NCBI GenBank assembly: GCA_018665385.1
Contig: JABJDN010000155.1
Location: 1 to 13,678 of the forward strand
Length of the DNA stretch: 13,678 bases
Source of the DNA: Phycisphaerae bacterium
Lineage (GTDB): Bacteria; Planctomycetota; Phycisphaerae; Phycisphaerales; SM1A02
Direction: 5' to 3'
Numbering within the stretch: the first letter of the stretch is position 1; every line of letters begins with the position of its first letter. Below, one piece after another: positions 1 to 7,512 of this stretch. The notes beneath the pieces were generated by a model. It made no database searches, was not told the origin of the DNA, and saw nothing but the letters and a program-made list of their open reading frames with translations. The translations under genes and the position numbers were made by a program.

Positions 1-2204
1 AACTCGCGTATATCATCAGTTTGTGAAAATTCAAGACGGAGGTCGTTGCCCGTCATTTGGCTACGTTCTTGAGCTGACCGTTGTGAAAGAACTCGTACAT
101 CTCCTCGTAAATCAATTGCGCCTGCGCCATCGTTATACGTTTGATCTAAATGCATTGAATCTTCCCAATTAGTGCGCATTGAAATAGATTTACTGTCATC
201 GACTGAACGTAAAGTTGGTCGCTCAATTCTTCTGTCGGGTGAGACATCAAGTGGTTCGTTAAGAAACATGGCTTGGCCAGCGCCTTCCCAACGTCCTTTC
301 CCTGTCGTTCGGTCAAGTGTGAGTGAAGCTTTGTCGCCACGGTTCATAAGCATTCTTTGATAAGCGATTACTACATTTCCTGAAAGAGAAGCGCTGTCTT
401 GTGTTATGTGGCCATCTAGCGTGTCGCAAAAAGCTCGTCCGCCATCGTTTAAAAGAATTTGAACATCGCCAATCGCTTTCATTGCATCTGCATGTGAACC
501 GCCAAACATAGATCCATCATCTGCTAATGTTTTGTCTGTATCGATGAATGTGACTTCCACAGTGTTTGCCCAAAGTGTTTGTGAATCTGATTTTGCTTTC
601 ACGTTTCCAGATGCAAGTGCGTTTTTAGGGGCAGATGCGCCTTGAAGGTCTGGTTCGAAGTGAACTTCCAGTTGCTCGCATAAAATGTCGTTTCCTTGAT
701 CAGATAGTATGACGTCGCCATTGCATACGACGCTTTGCAAAGCGCCATCTTTGTTATTATCTGATTTGGCAAACGAAAAGTCTACGCCGTCTGACCACTG
801 TAAAGTTGTTTGTCGATTCTCATTCGCTTTGGATGTCATAGTCCCGGGGCCATCTGCACCTCCTGCACCATCATTTTGAGCGACCCATAAATGGCCTGCT
901 GATGTAAGTATTGAATCTTTATACAACTCTGCAGGGGAGCCATACAAATCAATCTTATTTCCTGGTAACTCGAAACGTAGTAGCGTACCTTTTGCAGACA
1001 AGAGATTGTCGCTATCGAGTATTGTTGCTGGTTCATCCTTGAAAGCGAAAAGTTCTACCCTTGTATCTTGCTTACTACTTGGAAGCCTCGTTTCATCGTA
1101 GAGGGGGATAAGAGTTAAACCGCCTTCGCAAGTAACTTTTACGGAATCATCTGTAGCAATTTGATTGTTTGCAAGAGTGGCAGCCACAATTGTTGCAGGT
1201 ATTGTTAACGCTATCTGTGGTATATGCATAGTAGTGTCAGGTCTTTCATAGTACGTTTTAGCCGTAGTATCTTTGCTTTCGTTTGAAAATGCTATCGTAA
1301 GTTTGTCGCCGTGTGCTAACTTGCTGATTTTCGTCAAGCCTTGCTGGATTGTTACGTTTTTATCAAAAGTCGCAATGTAGAACTCTTTTGGGGCTGTAGC
1401 CACGCTCTGGCTTGAAGAAAAAGGATCGGTTTCAGCGGCTGCAACCGGGGCCGTATTCGTGGCAACGGACGAGGGTGTCGTTTTGTTGTTTGGTGAAAGT
1501 AGAATGTAGTCAAGTTCTTCAAGTTGCACCAATTCAATTCGTTCTTCTAAATCGTTAAAGCGAACTGATAATTTTCGTCCTTCAAGAACATGTGTGCCAG
1601 AAGTAATTCGTACTTCGCCAGGGCAATTAATCTCGCCAATAAGATTGTCAAACTTTGCAATAGTCGTTTGAAGTTCCATCAAGGGTTTGTCTGTAATACC
1701 TGTGTCATTAATCTCAAACACAAGTACTCTGACATTGCCATCAATACTGCCTGATTCCAAAATTCGCTTCGGTGCATTTGCAGCAGCGGAATTCCCTGTA
1801 ATGACAATCTTTTTATTGCCCAAATACAATTCAACTTCTGGCTTATCCATCTCTATCCAACCATCGCTTCGCAGTGGCGGATTAGGGTCAAGTGATTGGC
1901 ATCGATATTGTTGAATCAATTTACCGTTCGAATCAGTTTGTTGAATCCATCCTCCTTGCGGTAACTCGATGCCGAGGTCTGTCGAGTCGATTGCAACAGA
2001 TTCTAAGTCATTGCTTGGCATACTTAGTAAATCTATAATGTCGTCGCTTTTAACTTTTTCGCCGGTTGTATTTGTGTCATTACTTATAGCAAACAGGAAA
2101 GCAATGAGCAAGATACAAAAAAGAGAGCTAATCGAGACTACAAGAATTGCAGTACGCCTGCTCGCATTTTTTTGCGGTTGAAAATATGGGTTTTTGTTGC
2201 TCAT
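1..2204 (-). CDS. LptC/LptA-like LPS-transport periplasmic protein, long form (partial, C-terminus off window)
   Basis: My reading of the complement gives one uninterrupted frame of about 734 codons from the ATG at 2202-2204 to the left edge. It begins MSNKNPYFQPQ and has a single hydrophobic segment at about residues 19-41 (AILVVSISSLFCILLIAFLF). This fits an inner-membrane anchor with a periplasmic body. The body is beta-rich. A Ser/Thr/Ala/Pro linker sits at about residues 242-274. Later there are repeated OstA-like units with motifs such as VVCNGDVILSDQGNDILCEQ, NALASGNVKAKSDSQTLWAN and AIGDVQILLNDGGRAFCDTL, typical of LptA/LptC jellyroll strands. LptC and LptA carry LPS from the inner-membrane ABC transporter to the outer membrane. 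The gene is 13 bp downstream of kdsC, matching the kdsC-lptC-lptA order known from Proteobacteria. E. coli LptC and LptA are each under 200 residues, so this one is unusually long. The family call rests on motif style and context, not on an alignment. Confidence 0.72.
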   Translation of the reverse strand, partial: MSNKNPYFQPQKNASRRTAILVVSISSLFCILLIAFLFAISNDTNTTGEKVKSDDIIDLLSMPSNDLESVAIDSTDLGIELPQGGWIQQTDSNGKLIQQYRCQSLDPNPPLRSDGWIEMDKPEVELYLGNKKIVITGNSAAANAPKRILESGSIDGNVRVLVFEINDTGITDKPLMELQTTIAKFDNLIGEINCPGEVRITSGTHVLEGRKLSVRFNDLEERIELVQLEELDYILLSPNNKTTPSSVATNTAPVAAAETDPFSSSQSVATAPKEFYIATFDKNVTIQQGLTKISKLAHGDKLTIAFSNESKDTTAKTYYERPDTTMHIPQIALTIPATIVAATLANNQIATDDSVKVTCEGGLTLIPLYDETRLPSSKQDTRVELFAFKDEPATILDSDNLLSAKGTLLRFELPGNKIDLYGSPAELYKDSILTSAGHLWVAQNDGAGGADGPGTMTSKANENRQTTLQWSDGVDFSFAKSDNNKDGALQSVVCNGDVILSDQGNDILCEQLEVHFEPDLQGASAPKNALASGNVKAKSDSQTLWANTVEVTFIDTDKTLADDGSMFGGSHADAMKAIGDVQILLNDGGRAFCDTLDGHITQDSASLSGNVVIAYQRMLMNRGDKASLTLDRTTGKGRWEGAGQAMFLNEPLDVSPDRRIERPTLRSVDDSKSISMRTNWEDSMHLDQTYNDGAGAIDLRGDVRVLSQRSAQERSQMTGNDLRLEFSQTDDIRE

Positions 2205-2217
2205 GCAATGAATCCAT

Positions 2218-2745
2218 TCATTGATTGGCATGTTCCTGCATCATTGATGCAACACTAGAATCCCACGTTCCGTTTGCTTTCATCAGGTATTCAATGGCTT
2301 CCCTGACCGCCCCCTCGCCGCCTGGCAGGGACGTGACCCAGTCAGAAGCTGTTTTGACTTCTGTCGCTGCGTTTTGAACAGCAATTGAGTATCCGACATG
2401 ATTCATAATTGAAAGGTCGCCAAGGTCATCACCAACAAAGCAAACTTGTTCAGTAGTGCATCCGATTGCTTGAATGCAACTTTGTAAATCGGCAATCTTA
2501 TTTTTGCTATTTTGAAATACATGTTCGATGCCTAATTCATTTGCTCTAACTGTGACGCTATTTTCGTTACGTCCTGAAATAAGAACAATGTGAAATCCGC
2601 ACTTTTGCCAAAGTGAAATTCCAAGTCCATCGTGTGCGTGGAATGTTTTCATGACGTTTCCGTTATCAGCAATATAGAGTTTTCCGTCTGTTAAAACACC
2701 GTCGACATCCAGCGCTAAAACGGTAATAGTTTGTGGCATAGTCAT
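2218..2745 (-). CDS. kdsC: 3-deoxy-D-manno-octulosonate 8-phosphate phosphatase (KdsC-like HAD hydrolase)
   Basis: HAD-superfamily C0-type phosphatase, expected to convert Kdo-8-phosphate to Kdo in the cytoplasm for LPS inner-core synthesis. Visible motifs are the nucleophile motif LALDVDGVLTDG near the N-terminus, HDGLGI (compare RDGYGI of KdsC), ISGR (motif II), the conserved Lys region SKNKIADLQ, and the metal-binding GDDLGDLSIM. The C-terminal GGEGAVREAIEYL closely matches the GGxGAVRE tail of KdsC. I chose the ATG at 2743-2745 (175 aa) because it overlaps the preceding stop in an ATGA junction. The frame is open further upstream to an ATG at 2781, but that lies inside the neighbouring gene. 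It sits in the kdsD operon, so the Kdo role is well supported. A generic sugar-phosphate phosphatase is the alternative. Confidence 0.88.
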   Translation of the reverse strand: MTMPQTITVLALDVDGVLTDGKLYIADNGNVMKTFHAHDGLGISLWQKCGFHIVLISGRNENSVTVRANELGIEHVFQNSKNKIADLQSCIQAIGCTTEQVCFVGDDLGDLSIMNHVGYSIAVQNAATEVKTASDWVTSLPGGEGAVREAIEYLMKANGTWDSSVASMMQEHANQ

Positions 2746-3311
2746 ATTGTTAACCGAAGAGTTTCGGGTTTGCCTCCACACTGAAGATTCATTGCAATTG
2801 CTGCTTGGACAGCATCCGTTGCAATTGATTCGATGTCGTCTGTTCGAGAGTAGAGTGTGTATAAAACTCCAATAGCGTATTCTCCACCAGATCCAATTGC
2901 GTAATATTGTTCTAAAGGTGTCACGCCTAGGTCAGACGCTACTGTAAAAATGCCACCTTCATTAGCAATTAGAAAAGTTGAATCCAAATCGCCAAATGGA
3001 GTACATGCGTTAGTTGCATTGTCGTTTACAAAAGTATAGTTTTCGTGGAGTGCTTTCCAGAATTCCAGAAAGAACGTAAAAATAGAACTCGCGGTAGTTA
3101 AATCTGGAGCAGCTCGAGTAGAAAGGTAATCATTTAGTATGTCGTCGTAGACTGCCCATCCAGCACCACCAATGAGCGAGTTTCCTATACGGCCAATTTT
3201 AGAGGTGTTCGCATTTTCCGAAGGCATACGCTCTGTGTCACCGAAACTCGTCAAAGTATCAGCCGCCATCACGACTTGGTTATTTTTTCGAATTGCTACG
3301 ATGACAGACAT
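2742..3311 (-). CDS. Proteasome-like Ntn hydrolase (HslV/BPH-type), Ser at nucleophile position
   Basis: A 189-residue protein starting MSVIVAIRKNNQVVMAADT. The N-terminal beta-strand, the Asp at mature position 17 (AAD), the Ser-Lys-Ile element around mature position 37 and GAGWAVYDDIL match bacterial proteasome-beta-like hydrolases related to HslV, which normally start M-T-T-I-V. Also typical are LDSTFLIANEGGIF and YAIGSGGEYAIGVLYTLY. In that family the initiator Met is removed and Thr1 is the nucleophile. Here residue 2 is Ser (TCT at 3306-3308), a conservative but uncommon replacement. The start is fixed by the 2 bp gap to the kdsD stop and by the motif position. No HslU or other AAA+ partner lies in the window. 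The gene is wedged between kdsD and kdsC, and its stop overlaps the kdsC start (ATGA), so all three are probably co-translated. The substrate is unknown. Confidence 0.8.
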   Translation of the reverse strand: MSVIVAIRKNNQVVMAADTLTSFGDTERMPSENANTSKIGRIGNSLIGGAGWAVYDDILNDYLSTRAAPDLTTASSIFTFFLEFWKALHENYTFVNDNATNACTPFGDLDSTFLIANEGGIFTVASDLGVTPLEQYYAIGSGGEYAIGVLYTLYSRTDDIESIATDAVQAAIAMNLQCGGKPETLRLTI

Positions 3312-3313
3312 TT

Positions 3314-4351
3314 TTACTCGGTAACCACCTTCATCGCGATGAGGTCTTGCACATCTATGAGCCCAATAGGAGAGTTATTCGCATCAACAATTGGTATTTC
3401 ATCAACTCTATATTGTGTTACAAGTTGTTGGGCATCTTGGACAAGGGCAGTGGCGTTTAAGTGGCGAGGGTTTTTAGTTGCTACTTCCCCGATTGTTTGT
3501 TCCATAGGGTTAGATGAATCAATAACTAATCGGCGTAAGTCGCCATCTGTAAATATTCCAGTCAACTTATTTTCGTCGTCAACAAGCAAAATAGCGCCAG
3601 CTCTTCGTTTACCTTCTTGTGGCTTTGCAGCATTCAGCGCTTCGCCTACGTTCATTGAATCAAGTACGGCAGTTACATTATCACCGACTTTAAATCGGAC
3701 TATCTCAGTAATGGTACGCAAGCCGATGCCGAGCATTCCGCCTGGATGATGTTTATGAAAATCATCAGATGTAAAATTGCGCCTTCTTGAAAGTGCTAAT
3801 CCTAATGCATCGCCGATAGCAAGTGTTGCTGTAGTAGTAGCCGTTGGCGCCAAGTTCAACGGGCATGCCTCTGATAGAGAGCCTATAGCGAGGTGCACAT
3901 CGCAAAGGTTTGCAAGTGGTGTGCTGTGCTCTTTTGAAATGCCAATAGTAGGGATGCCATCAGTTCGTAATATGGCGGCTAAATTCAGTACTTCTTCAGT
4001 GGTTCCCGAATAACTCATAAGAATCACCACGTCATCACGGCGAATAGAACCAAGGTCACCATGCACAGCCTCTGCAGGGTGTACTACGTGGGATGGTTGT
4101 CCAATACTTGAATATGTCGCAGATAGTTTCGCCCCAATCAATCCCGATTTCCCCATGCCGCTGAATACGGCATGCCCGGAGCATTGCTCAAGCATGTCTA
4201 CGGCTTTCGTCCATGTTTGTAGGTCTACTTCAGAAGTAGCCAGCCTCGAAACTACTGAACCAATAGCATCCATTTCCGCTTGCAGTGCTTCTGTAATAAA
4301 AGCAAGCTCTTCAGAAATACCGGTCTTTAGTTGTGATTTTGAGGCATTCAT
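3314..4351 (-). CDS. kdsD: Arabinose-5-phosphate isomerase, KpsF/GutQ family (SIS + two CBS domains)
   Basis: Converts D-ribulose 5-phosphate to D-arabinose 5-phosphate, the first committed precursor of Kdo. The 345 residues have the full family layout. The SIS domain spans about residues 40-200 and contains FSGMGKSGLIGAKLSATYSS, HPAEAVHGDLG, LMSYSGTTEEVLNL, LNLAPTATTTATLAIGDALG and HHPGGMLG. Two CBS domains follow at about 225-285 (ending IFTDGDLRR) and 290-345 (VDEIPIVDANNSPIGLIDVQDL). The CBS pair is usually taken as regulatory. It is the first gene of the minus-strand Kdo/LPS cluster and diverges from scpA. No strong Shine-Dalgarno precedes its ATG. GutQ-like paralogues with other physiological roles exist, but the kdsC neighbour supports the Kdo role. 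Confidence 0.93.
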   Translation of the reverse strand: MNASKSQLKTGISEELAFITEALQAEMDAIGSVVSRLATSEVDLQTWTKAVDMLEQCSGHAVFSGMGKSGLIGAKLSATYSSIGQPSHVVHPAEAVHGDLGSIRRDDVVILMSYSGTTEEVLNLAAILRTDGIPTIGISKEHSTPLANLCDVHLAIGSLSEACPLNLAPTATTTATLAIGDALGLALSRRRNFTSDDFHKHHPGGMLGIGLRTITEIVRFKVGDNVTAVLDSMNVGEALNAAKPQEGKRRAGAILLVDDENKLTGIFTDGDLRRLVIDSSNPMEQTIGEVATKNPRHLNATALVQDAQQLVTQYRVDEIPIVDANNSPIGLIDVQDLIAMKVVTE

Positions 4352-4395
4352 AAAGTATGATGCGCATTGTAGCCTTGAGACTGCAATTTCGCCTT

Positions 4396-5196
4396 ATGAA
4401 CATGCCACAAGAACAATTCAGAATTACTATTGACGCCTTTGATGGCCCTTTAGATCTACTTTTATACCTTGTTAGGCGTGCAGAGGTAGATATCCACGAT
4501 ATTCCCATTTCTCAAATTACAGAAGAGTATCTGCAAGTTCTTCGAGAGGGTGTTTCTGTTGACGTAGAAATGGCTGGTGAATTTTTGGTCATGGCCGCAA
4601 CGCTTATTGAAATCAAATCTCGTTCTCTTGTTCCGCCTGAGCAAGTTGCCGAAGACGACGAAATCCATGATACAGACGACGCTGGCGTTGATCCAAGAGG
4701 GGACCTTATTCGCCAGCTCTTGGCATTCCAACGTTTTCGCACTGCTTCTGAAGAACTTGATACAAAGAGAATTGGATTTGCACAGCGGTTTGATTGTTTT
4801 GTAGGTATGCCTACATTCGCAGAAATGGAAGAATACACTTTAGAATTAGACGATGTTCACATTTTGGATTTATCAGATGCGTACGAACATATTGCCAGTG
4901 CGATTGATTTCACTCGCCTAGGTGAGCACCATGTTGCGTACGACGATGTTCCAATTGAAGTTTGCCAAGAGGATCTACTTGAAAGGCTTCACCAAAAAGG
5001 CGGCGCTCAGTTGTCCCTTCACTCAACGTTTGAAGGTCTTGGTCTCGCAGAACGAATTGGTATGTTTTTAGCAACTTTGGAACTTGTACGTATGAGAAAA
5101 GTTACAGTACTTCAAGATGAGAATAGCGATGAAATCGTGATCTTGTTATTGCAAGATGAAGAAGCTACCGACGAATTGAATTCTGAAGAACATTGA
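4396..5196 (+). CDS. scpA: Segregation and condensation protein A (kleisin)
   Basis: ScpA is the kleisin subunit of the SMC-ScpA-ScpB condensin, which compacts and segregates the chromosome. The hallmark N-terminal block FDGPLDLLLYLVRRAEVDIH is present, then DIPISQITEEYL, then VDVEMAGEFLVMAATLIEIK. The acidic middle and the C-terminal winged-helix-like part (AERIGMFLATLELVRMRKV) also fit. The start is uncertain. The frame is open from an ATG at 4357 and has ATGs at 4396 and 4402, and none has a good Shine-Dalgarno. I favour 4396 because family members begin only a few residues before the RITIDAFDGPLD-type motif and because a start at 4357 leaves just 5 bp to the divergent kdsD start. The 3' end overlaps the opposing pseudouridine synthase gene by 32 bp. 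scpB, often the next gene, is absent here. Confidence 0.9.
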   Translation: MNMPQEQFRITIDAFDGPLDLLLYLVRRAEVDIHDIPISQITEEYLQVLREGVSVDVEMAGEFLVMAATLIEIKSRSLVPPEQVAEDDEIHDTDDAGVDPRGDLIRQLLAFQRFRTASEELDTKRIGFAQRFDCFVGMPTFAEMEEYTLELDDVHILDLSDAYEHIASAIDFTRLGEHHVAYDDVPIEVCQEDLLERLHQKGGAQLSLHSTFEGLGLAERIGMFLATLELVRMRKVTVLQDENSDEIVILLLQDEEATDELNSEEH

Positions 5197-5989
5197 TTTC
5201 TTGCTGGCTTAAGTCTCTCCATTGACCAGGCCGTAAACCCTTTAAAGAGACCTCGCCAATTTGTGTACGCCGTAATCGTTTTACAGGGTGGCCAACAACA
5301 GCGAGCATTCTTCGGATTTGTCTGTTGCGTCCTTCTTTAAGAAGGATTGTTAGCAGCGTTCTATCTCTGTCATGACGAACAATTTCAATTGAGTCAACGT
5401 GTGCACGTTTACCTCCACGATTGCTATCGTGTTTCGTATGTGCATCGGCAAGATAGATGCCTTTTTTAAGTGTTGTAATGGTTTCTTCTGTAACTTTCCC
5501 GCGCACGGTTACTTCGTACGTTTTGCTCATCCCATGTTTAGGATGCGTTAACTCATTTGCCATTATATTATCGTTGGTCAACAGCAAAAGACCTTGGCTT
5601 TCCATATCTAATCTACCTATTGGGAATATGCGAGAACCTGACGGGTGTGTCACAATATCCCCAATGCATGGTCTGCCTTCAGGATCTGACATAGTGCAAA
5701 TAATGCCGCGTGGTTTGTAGTACATCACATATATTTGGTCGGCATGTAAGTTTAACTTGTGATCAGCAATTGTAATTTTGTCTATTTTTGGATTTACCCA
5801 AGCAGGCAAAAAGTCAACTACAACGCCATTAACCTTCACTTTGCCTTCTTCAATCATTTCTTCGCATTTACGACGAGAGGCAATACCGCCTTTTGCCATA
5901 ACACGTTGCAATCGCTCACCTCTATCTGCGTCTTTAAAGGGAGCAGTAGATTCAGTATTTGTTGTTTTGTCGTTTGTATTCCAGCCCAT
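5165..5989 (-). CDS. rluB: 23S rRNA/ribosomal large-subunit pseudouridine synthase, RluB/RsuA family
   Basis: A 274-residue enzyme that isomerises uridine to pseudouridine in rRNA. An N-terminal S4 RNA-binding domain (about residues 24-70: RLQRVMAKGGIASRRKCEEM, GKVKVNG) is followed by the RsuA/RluB/E/F catalytic domain. This has YYKPRGIICTMSDPEGRP, the signature IFPIGRLDMESQGLLLLTND with catalytic Asp at about 128, and LKEGRNRQIRRMLAVVGHPV near the end. In many bacteria this gene sits downstream of scpA and scpB on the same strand. Here it is inverted, converges on scpA and shares its last 32 bp with it. The first ~20 residues are polar and poorly conserved-looking, so the true start could be slightly downstream. 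RluB is favoured over RluE/F, RsuA by the S4 domain and by the common scpA neighbourhood. Confidence 0.9.
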   Translation of the reverse strand: MGWNTNDKTTNTESTAPFKDADRGERLQRVMAKGGIASRRKCEEMIEEGKVKVNGVVVDFLPAWVNPKIDKITIADHKLNLHADQIYVMYYKPRGIICTMSDPEGRPCIGDIVTHPSGSRIFPIGRLDMESQGLLLLTNDNIMANELTHPKHGMSKTYEVTVRGKVTEETITTLKKGIYLADAHTKHDSNRGGKRAHVDSIEIVRHDRDRTLLTILLKEGRNRQIRRMLAVVGHPVKRLRRTQIGEVSLKGLRPGQWRDLSQQEINVLQNSIRR

Positions 5990-6007
5990 TTTGAGTAGTC
6001 TACCGTA

Positions 6008-6955
6008 GTGAGAATAAAACGGATACTCAAAAGAATACGTTCTACCATAGCAAATCCACTAGAAGAATTAAATCGGTGGGAGAGAATCGTGCGATATACC
6101 TGGAAATTGCTTCAGCAGGGAGCAAAACAACTTTCAGAAGACAGGGCTAGCATGATGGCAGCTTCTCTAACCTATAGGACACTTTTTGGAATGCTGCCTG
6201 TCACAGTAGTTGGCGCAGGCGTGGCTAGATCCATTATGGGCATAGAGCGTTTTCAACAATTTTTACATAATTCAATTCAAGCACTTGGTCTGAATACCGT
6301 TGCCTTTAGTACTGCCGAAGAGGGGGGCACGATCACCCTGGGCTCTTGGCTTTCAGAAATAGTGACCAACGGTATGAATATCAATGTCTCAGCCCTCACC
6401 TGGGTGGGCTTACTGATTTTGGTGTATTCAGCAATTGCTTTATTAGTGGATATTGAAAATTGTTTCAATATCGTATGCAGAGCGAAGAAAGGCCGAGCGT
6501 GGTTGAAACGGTTGCCACTCTACTGGTTTGTCTTGACTTTTGGCCCCGTGTTAGTTGCAATTGGATTCTGGACTGATGCTCAAGTACATTCAATATTTGA
6601 AACATATATCACGTGGAACTGGCCACAGTGGTTCTTTACTCACGTATGGGACTTCGCATTCTGCTGGTTTACCCTGTTTGCTCTGTACAAACTCGTTCCT
6701 ACAATTAAATTACACAATCGACCAGTGCTGTATGGCTCCTGCATTGCCTCGCTCATGATTTTATTGGGAAAAGCTACCCTTGGACTCTATTTCAGCCATG
6801 CGCTCTCTTTGCAGCACATGTACGGTTCTCTTGGCTTGGTACCAGTCTTCATGTTCTGGTTATATGTTATGTGGCTCATTATTTTACTTGGGTTACAAAT
6901 TGCAGCCATTATTCATCAAGTATCTGAAAAATCAGAGGTTATGATAGACCGATAA
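6008..6955 (+). CDS. YihY/BrkB-family integral membrane protein
   Basis: A 315-residue polytopic membrane protein of the YihY/virulence factor BrkB family, once misnamed ribonuclease BN. The family signature lies at about residues 40-70: LSEDRASMMAASLTYRTLFG, followed by MLPVTVVGAGV. About six hydrophobic segments follow, including WVGLLILVYSAIALLVDI, LYWFVLTFGPVLVAIGFW, FAFCWFTLFALYKLVP, SCIASLMILLGKATLGLYF and VFMFWLYVMWLIILLGLQIA. The GSLGLVPVFMFWLY stretch is typical. The function is unproven, and a transport or efflux role is often suggested. The start used is GTG at 6008. A second GTG at about 6088 would trim the N-terminus but keep the family core. It begins 18 bp from the divergent pseudouridine synthase start, so its promoter must overlap that gene. 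Confidence 0.87.
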   Translation: MRIKRILKRIRSTIANPLEELNRWERIVRYTWKLLQQGAKQLSEDRASMMAASLTYRTLFGMLPVTVVGAGVARSIMGIERFQQFLHNSIQALGLNTVAFSTAEEGGTITLGSWLSEIVTNGMNINVSALTWVGLLILVYSAIALLVDIENCFNIVCRAKKGRAWLKRLPLYWFVLTFGPVLVAIGFWTDAQVHSIFETYITWNWPQWFFTHVWDFAFCWFTLFALYKLVPTIKLHNRPVLYGSCIASLMILLGKATLGLYFSHALSLQHMYGSLGLVPVFMFWLYVMWLIILLGLQIAAIIHQVSEKSEVMIDR

Positions 6956-7033
6956 TTAAAATATATTTGATTTAGCTGAAAGGTTGTGTAATAACAGTGG
7001 TTTTCTATGGGTAAACAAAAGTGGAGCTTACAA

Positions 7034-7441
7034 ATGACCGAATACACACCCATGAACGGAATCAATGATAAAAACGGAACTACTGGAAGACGATCACTAT
7101 TCGTCGACATCACCTTCTCAAACGGAATAATGAATGCTTGCATCGTTGGTCCACGAATTGGGGAACGGGAAGCAACAATTGTTGCAAATGCCATAAATGC
7201 TCAATTGAAGCACTACGGAAAGAAGGTAAAGTCCTTGGTGCTCAATTTCAGCGAGGTTCAGTTTATCTCTAGCCTTGGGCTAGGCATGTGTATAGACGTT
7301 AGAAATACCGCAGAAGCAAGCAAAGCATCAACATCAATCGTTGGTTTGACGAATCACTTGAAAGAACTCTTCGAAATGATGCGTCTAGATAGATTATTTA
7401 CAATTTCGGGTAGATTGAACAGCCTTGATTCTGCTGCGTAA
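7034..7441 (+). CDS. STAS-domain protein, anti-sigma-factor antagonist-like
   Basis: A small (about 135 aa) protein with a single STAS domain. The core LVLNFSEVQFISSLGLGMCI matches the beta-strand/alpha-helix around the phosphorylatable Ser of SpoIIAA/RsbV-type antagonists (FISSxGLG). LKELFEMMRLDRLFTI is the usual C-terminal helix. In partner switching, the unphosphorylated antagonist binds an anti-sigma kinase and frees a sigma factor or other output. I chose the ATG at 7034 because GGAG lies 8 bases upstream. An in-frame ATG at 7007 would add nine residues but has no Shine-Dalgarno. A SpoIIE-type phosphatase that could dephosphorylate such a protein is encoded at 12300-13490. No RsbW-like kinase is in the window. 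The output is unknown. Confidence 0.83.
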   Translation: MTEYTPMNGINDKNGTTGRRSLFVDITFSNGIMNACIVGPRIGEREATIVANAINAQLKHYGKKVKSLVLNFSEVQFISSLGLGMCIDVRNTAEASKASTSIVGLTNHLKELFEMMRLDRLFTISGRLNSLDSAA

Positions 7442-7469
7442 ACGGCAGACATGAAAACAAAATTACAAC

Positions 7470-7509
7470 GCAGCCTCCCGCGATTCCCACTAGAACTGCG
7501 GGAGGTTGT
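7470..7509 (+). promoter_or_regulatory. Hairpin sequestering the GGGAGG ribosome-binding sequence upstream of nuoB
   Basis: Arm 7470-7481 (GCAGCCTCCCGC) can pair with arm 7498-7509 (GCGGGAGGTTGT). There are eight Watson-Crick pairs at the core plus four outer pairs, two of them G-U, around a 16-base loop. The 3' arm contains the Shine-Dalgarno GGGAGG, and the 5' arm carries CCTCCC, an anti-Shine-Dalgarno-like sequence. This could block initiation until opened. It could also act as a weak intrinsic terminator after the STAS gene, but the following TTGTATTATG is a poor T-tract. It is not a riboswitch class I recognise. Confidence 0.5.
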
Positions 7510-7512
7510 ATT

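Noticed and set aside
1352..1537. Pro/Arg-rich minus-strand frame inside the LptC/LptA-like gene
   Set aside because: It is the frame-shifted reading of the Ser/Thr/Ala/Pro linker of the real protein.
3276..3749. 157-codon plus-strand frame opposite kdsD
   Set aside because: It lies antisense to a gene with complete SIS and CBS motifs and its own product has no recognisable domain.
6967..6992. TTGATT...TGTAAT promoter-like pair upstream of the STAS gene
   Set aside because: The spacer is 14 bases, shorter than the usual 16-18, and such matches are frequent in AT-rich sequence. Not strong enough to list.
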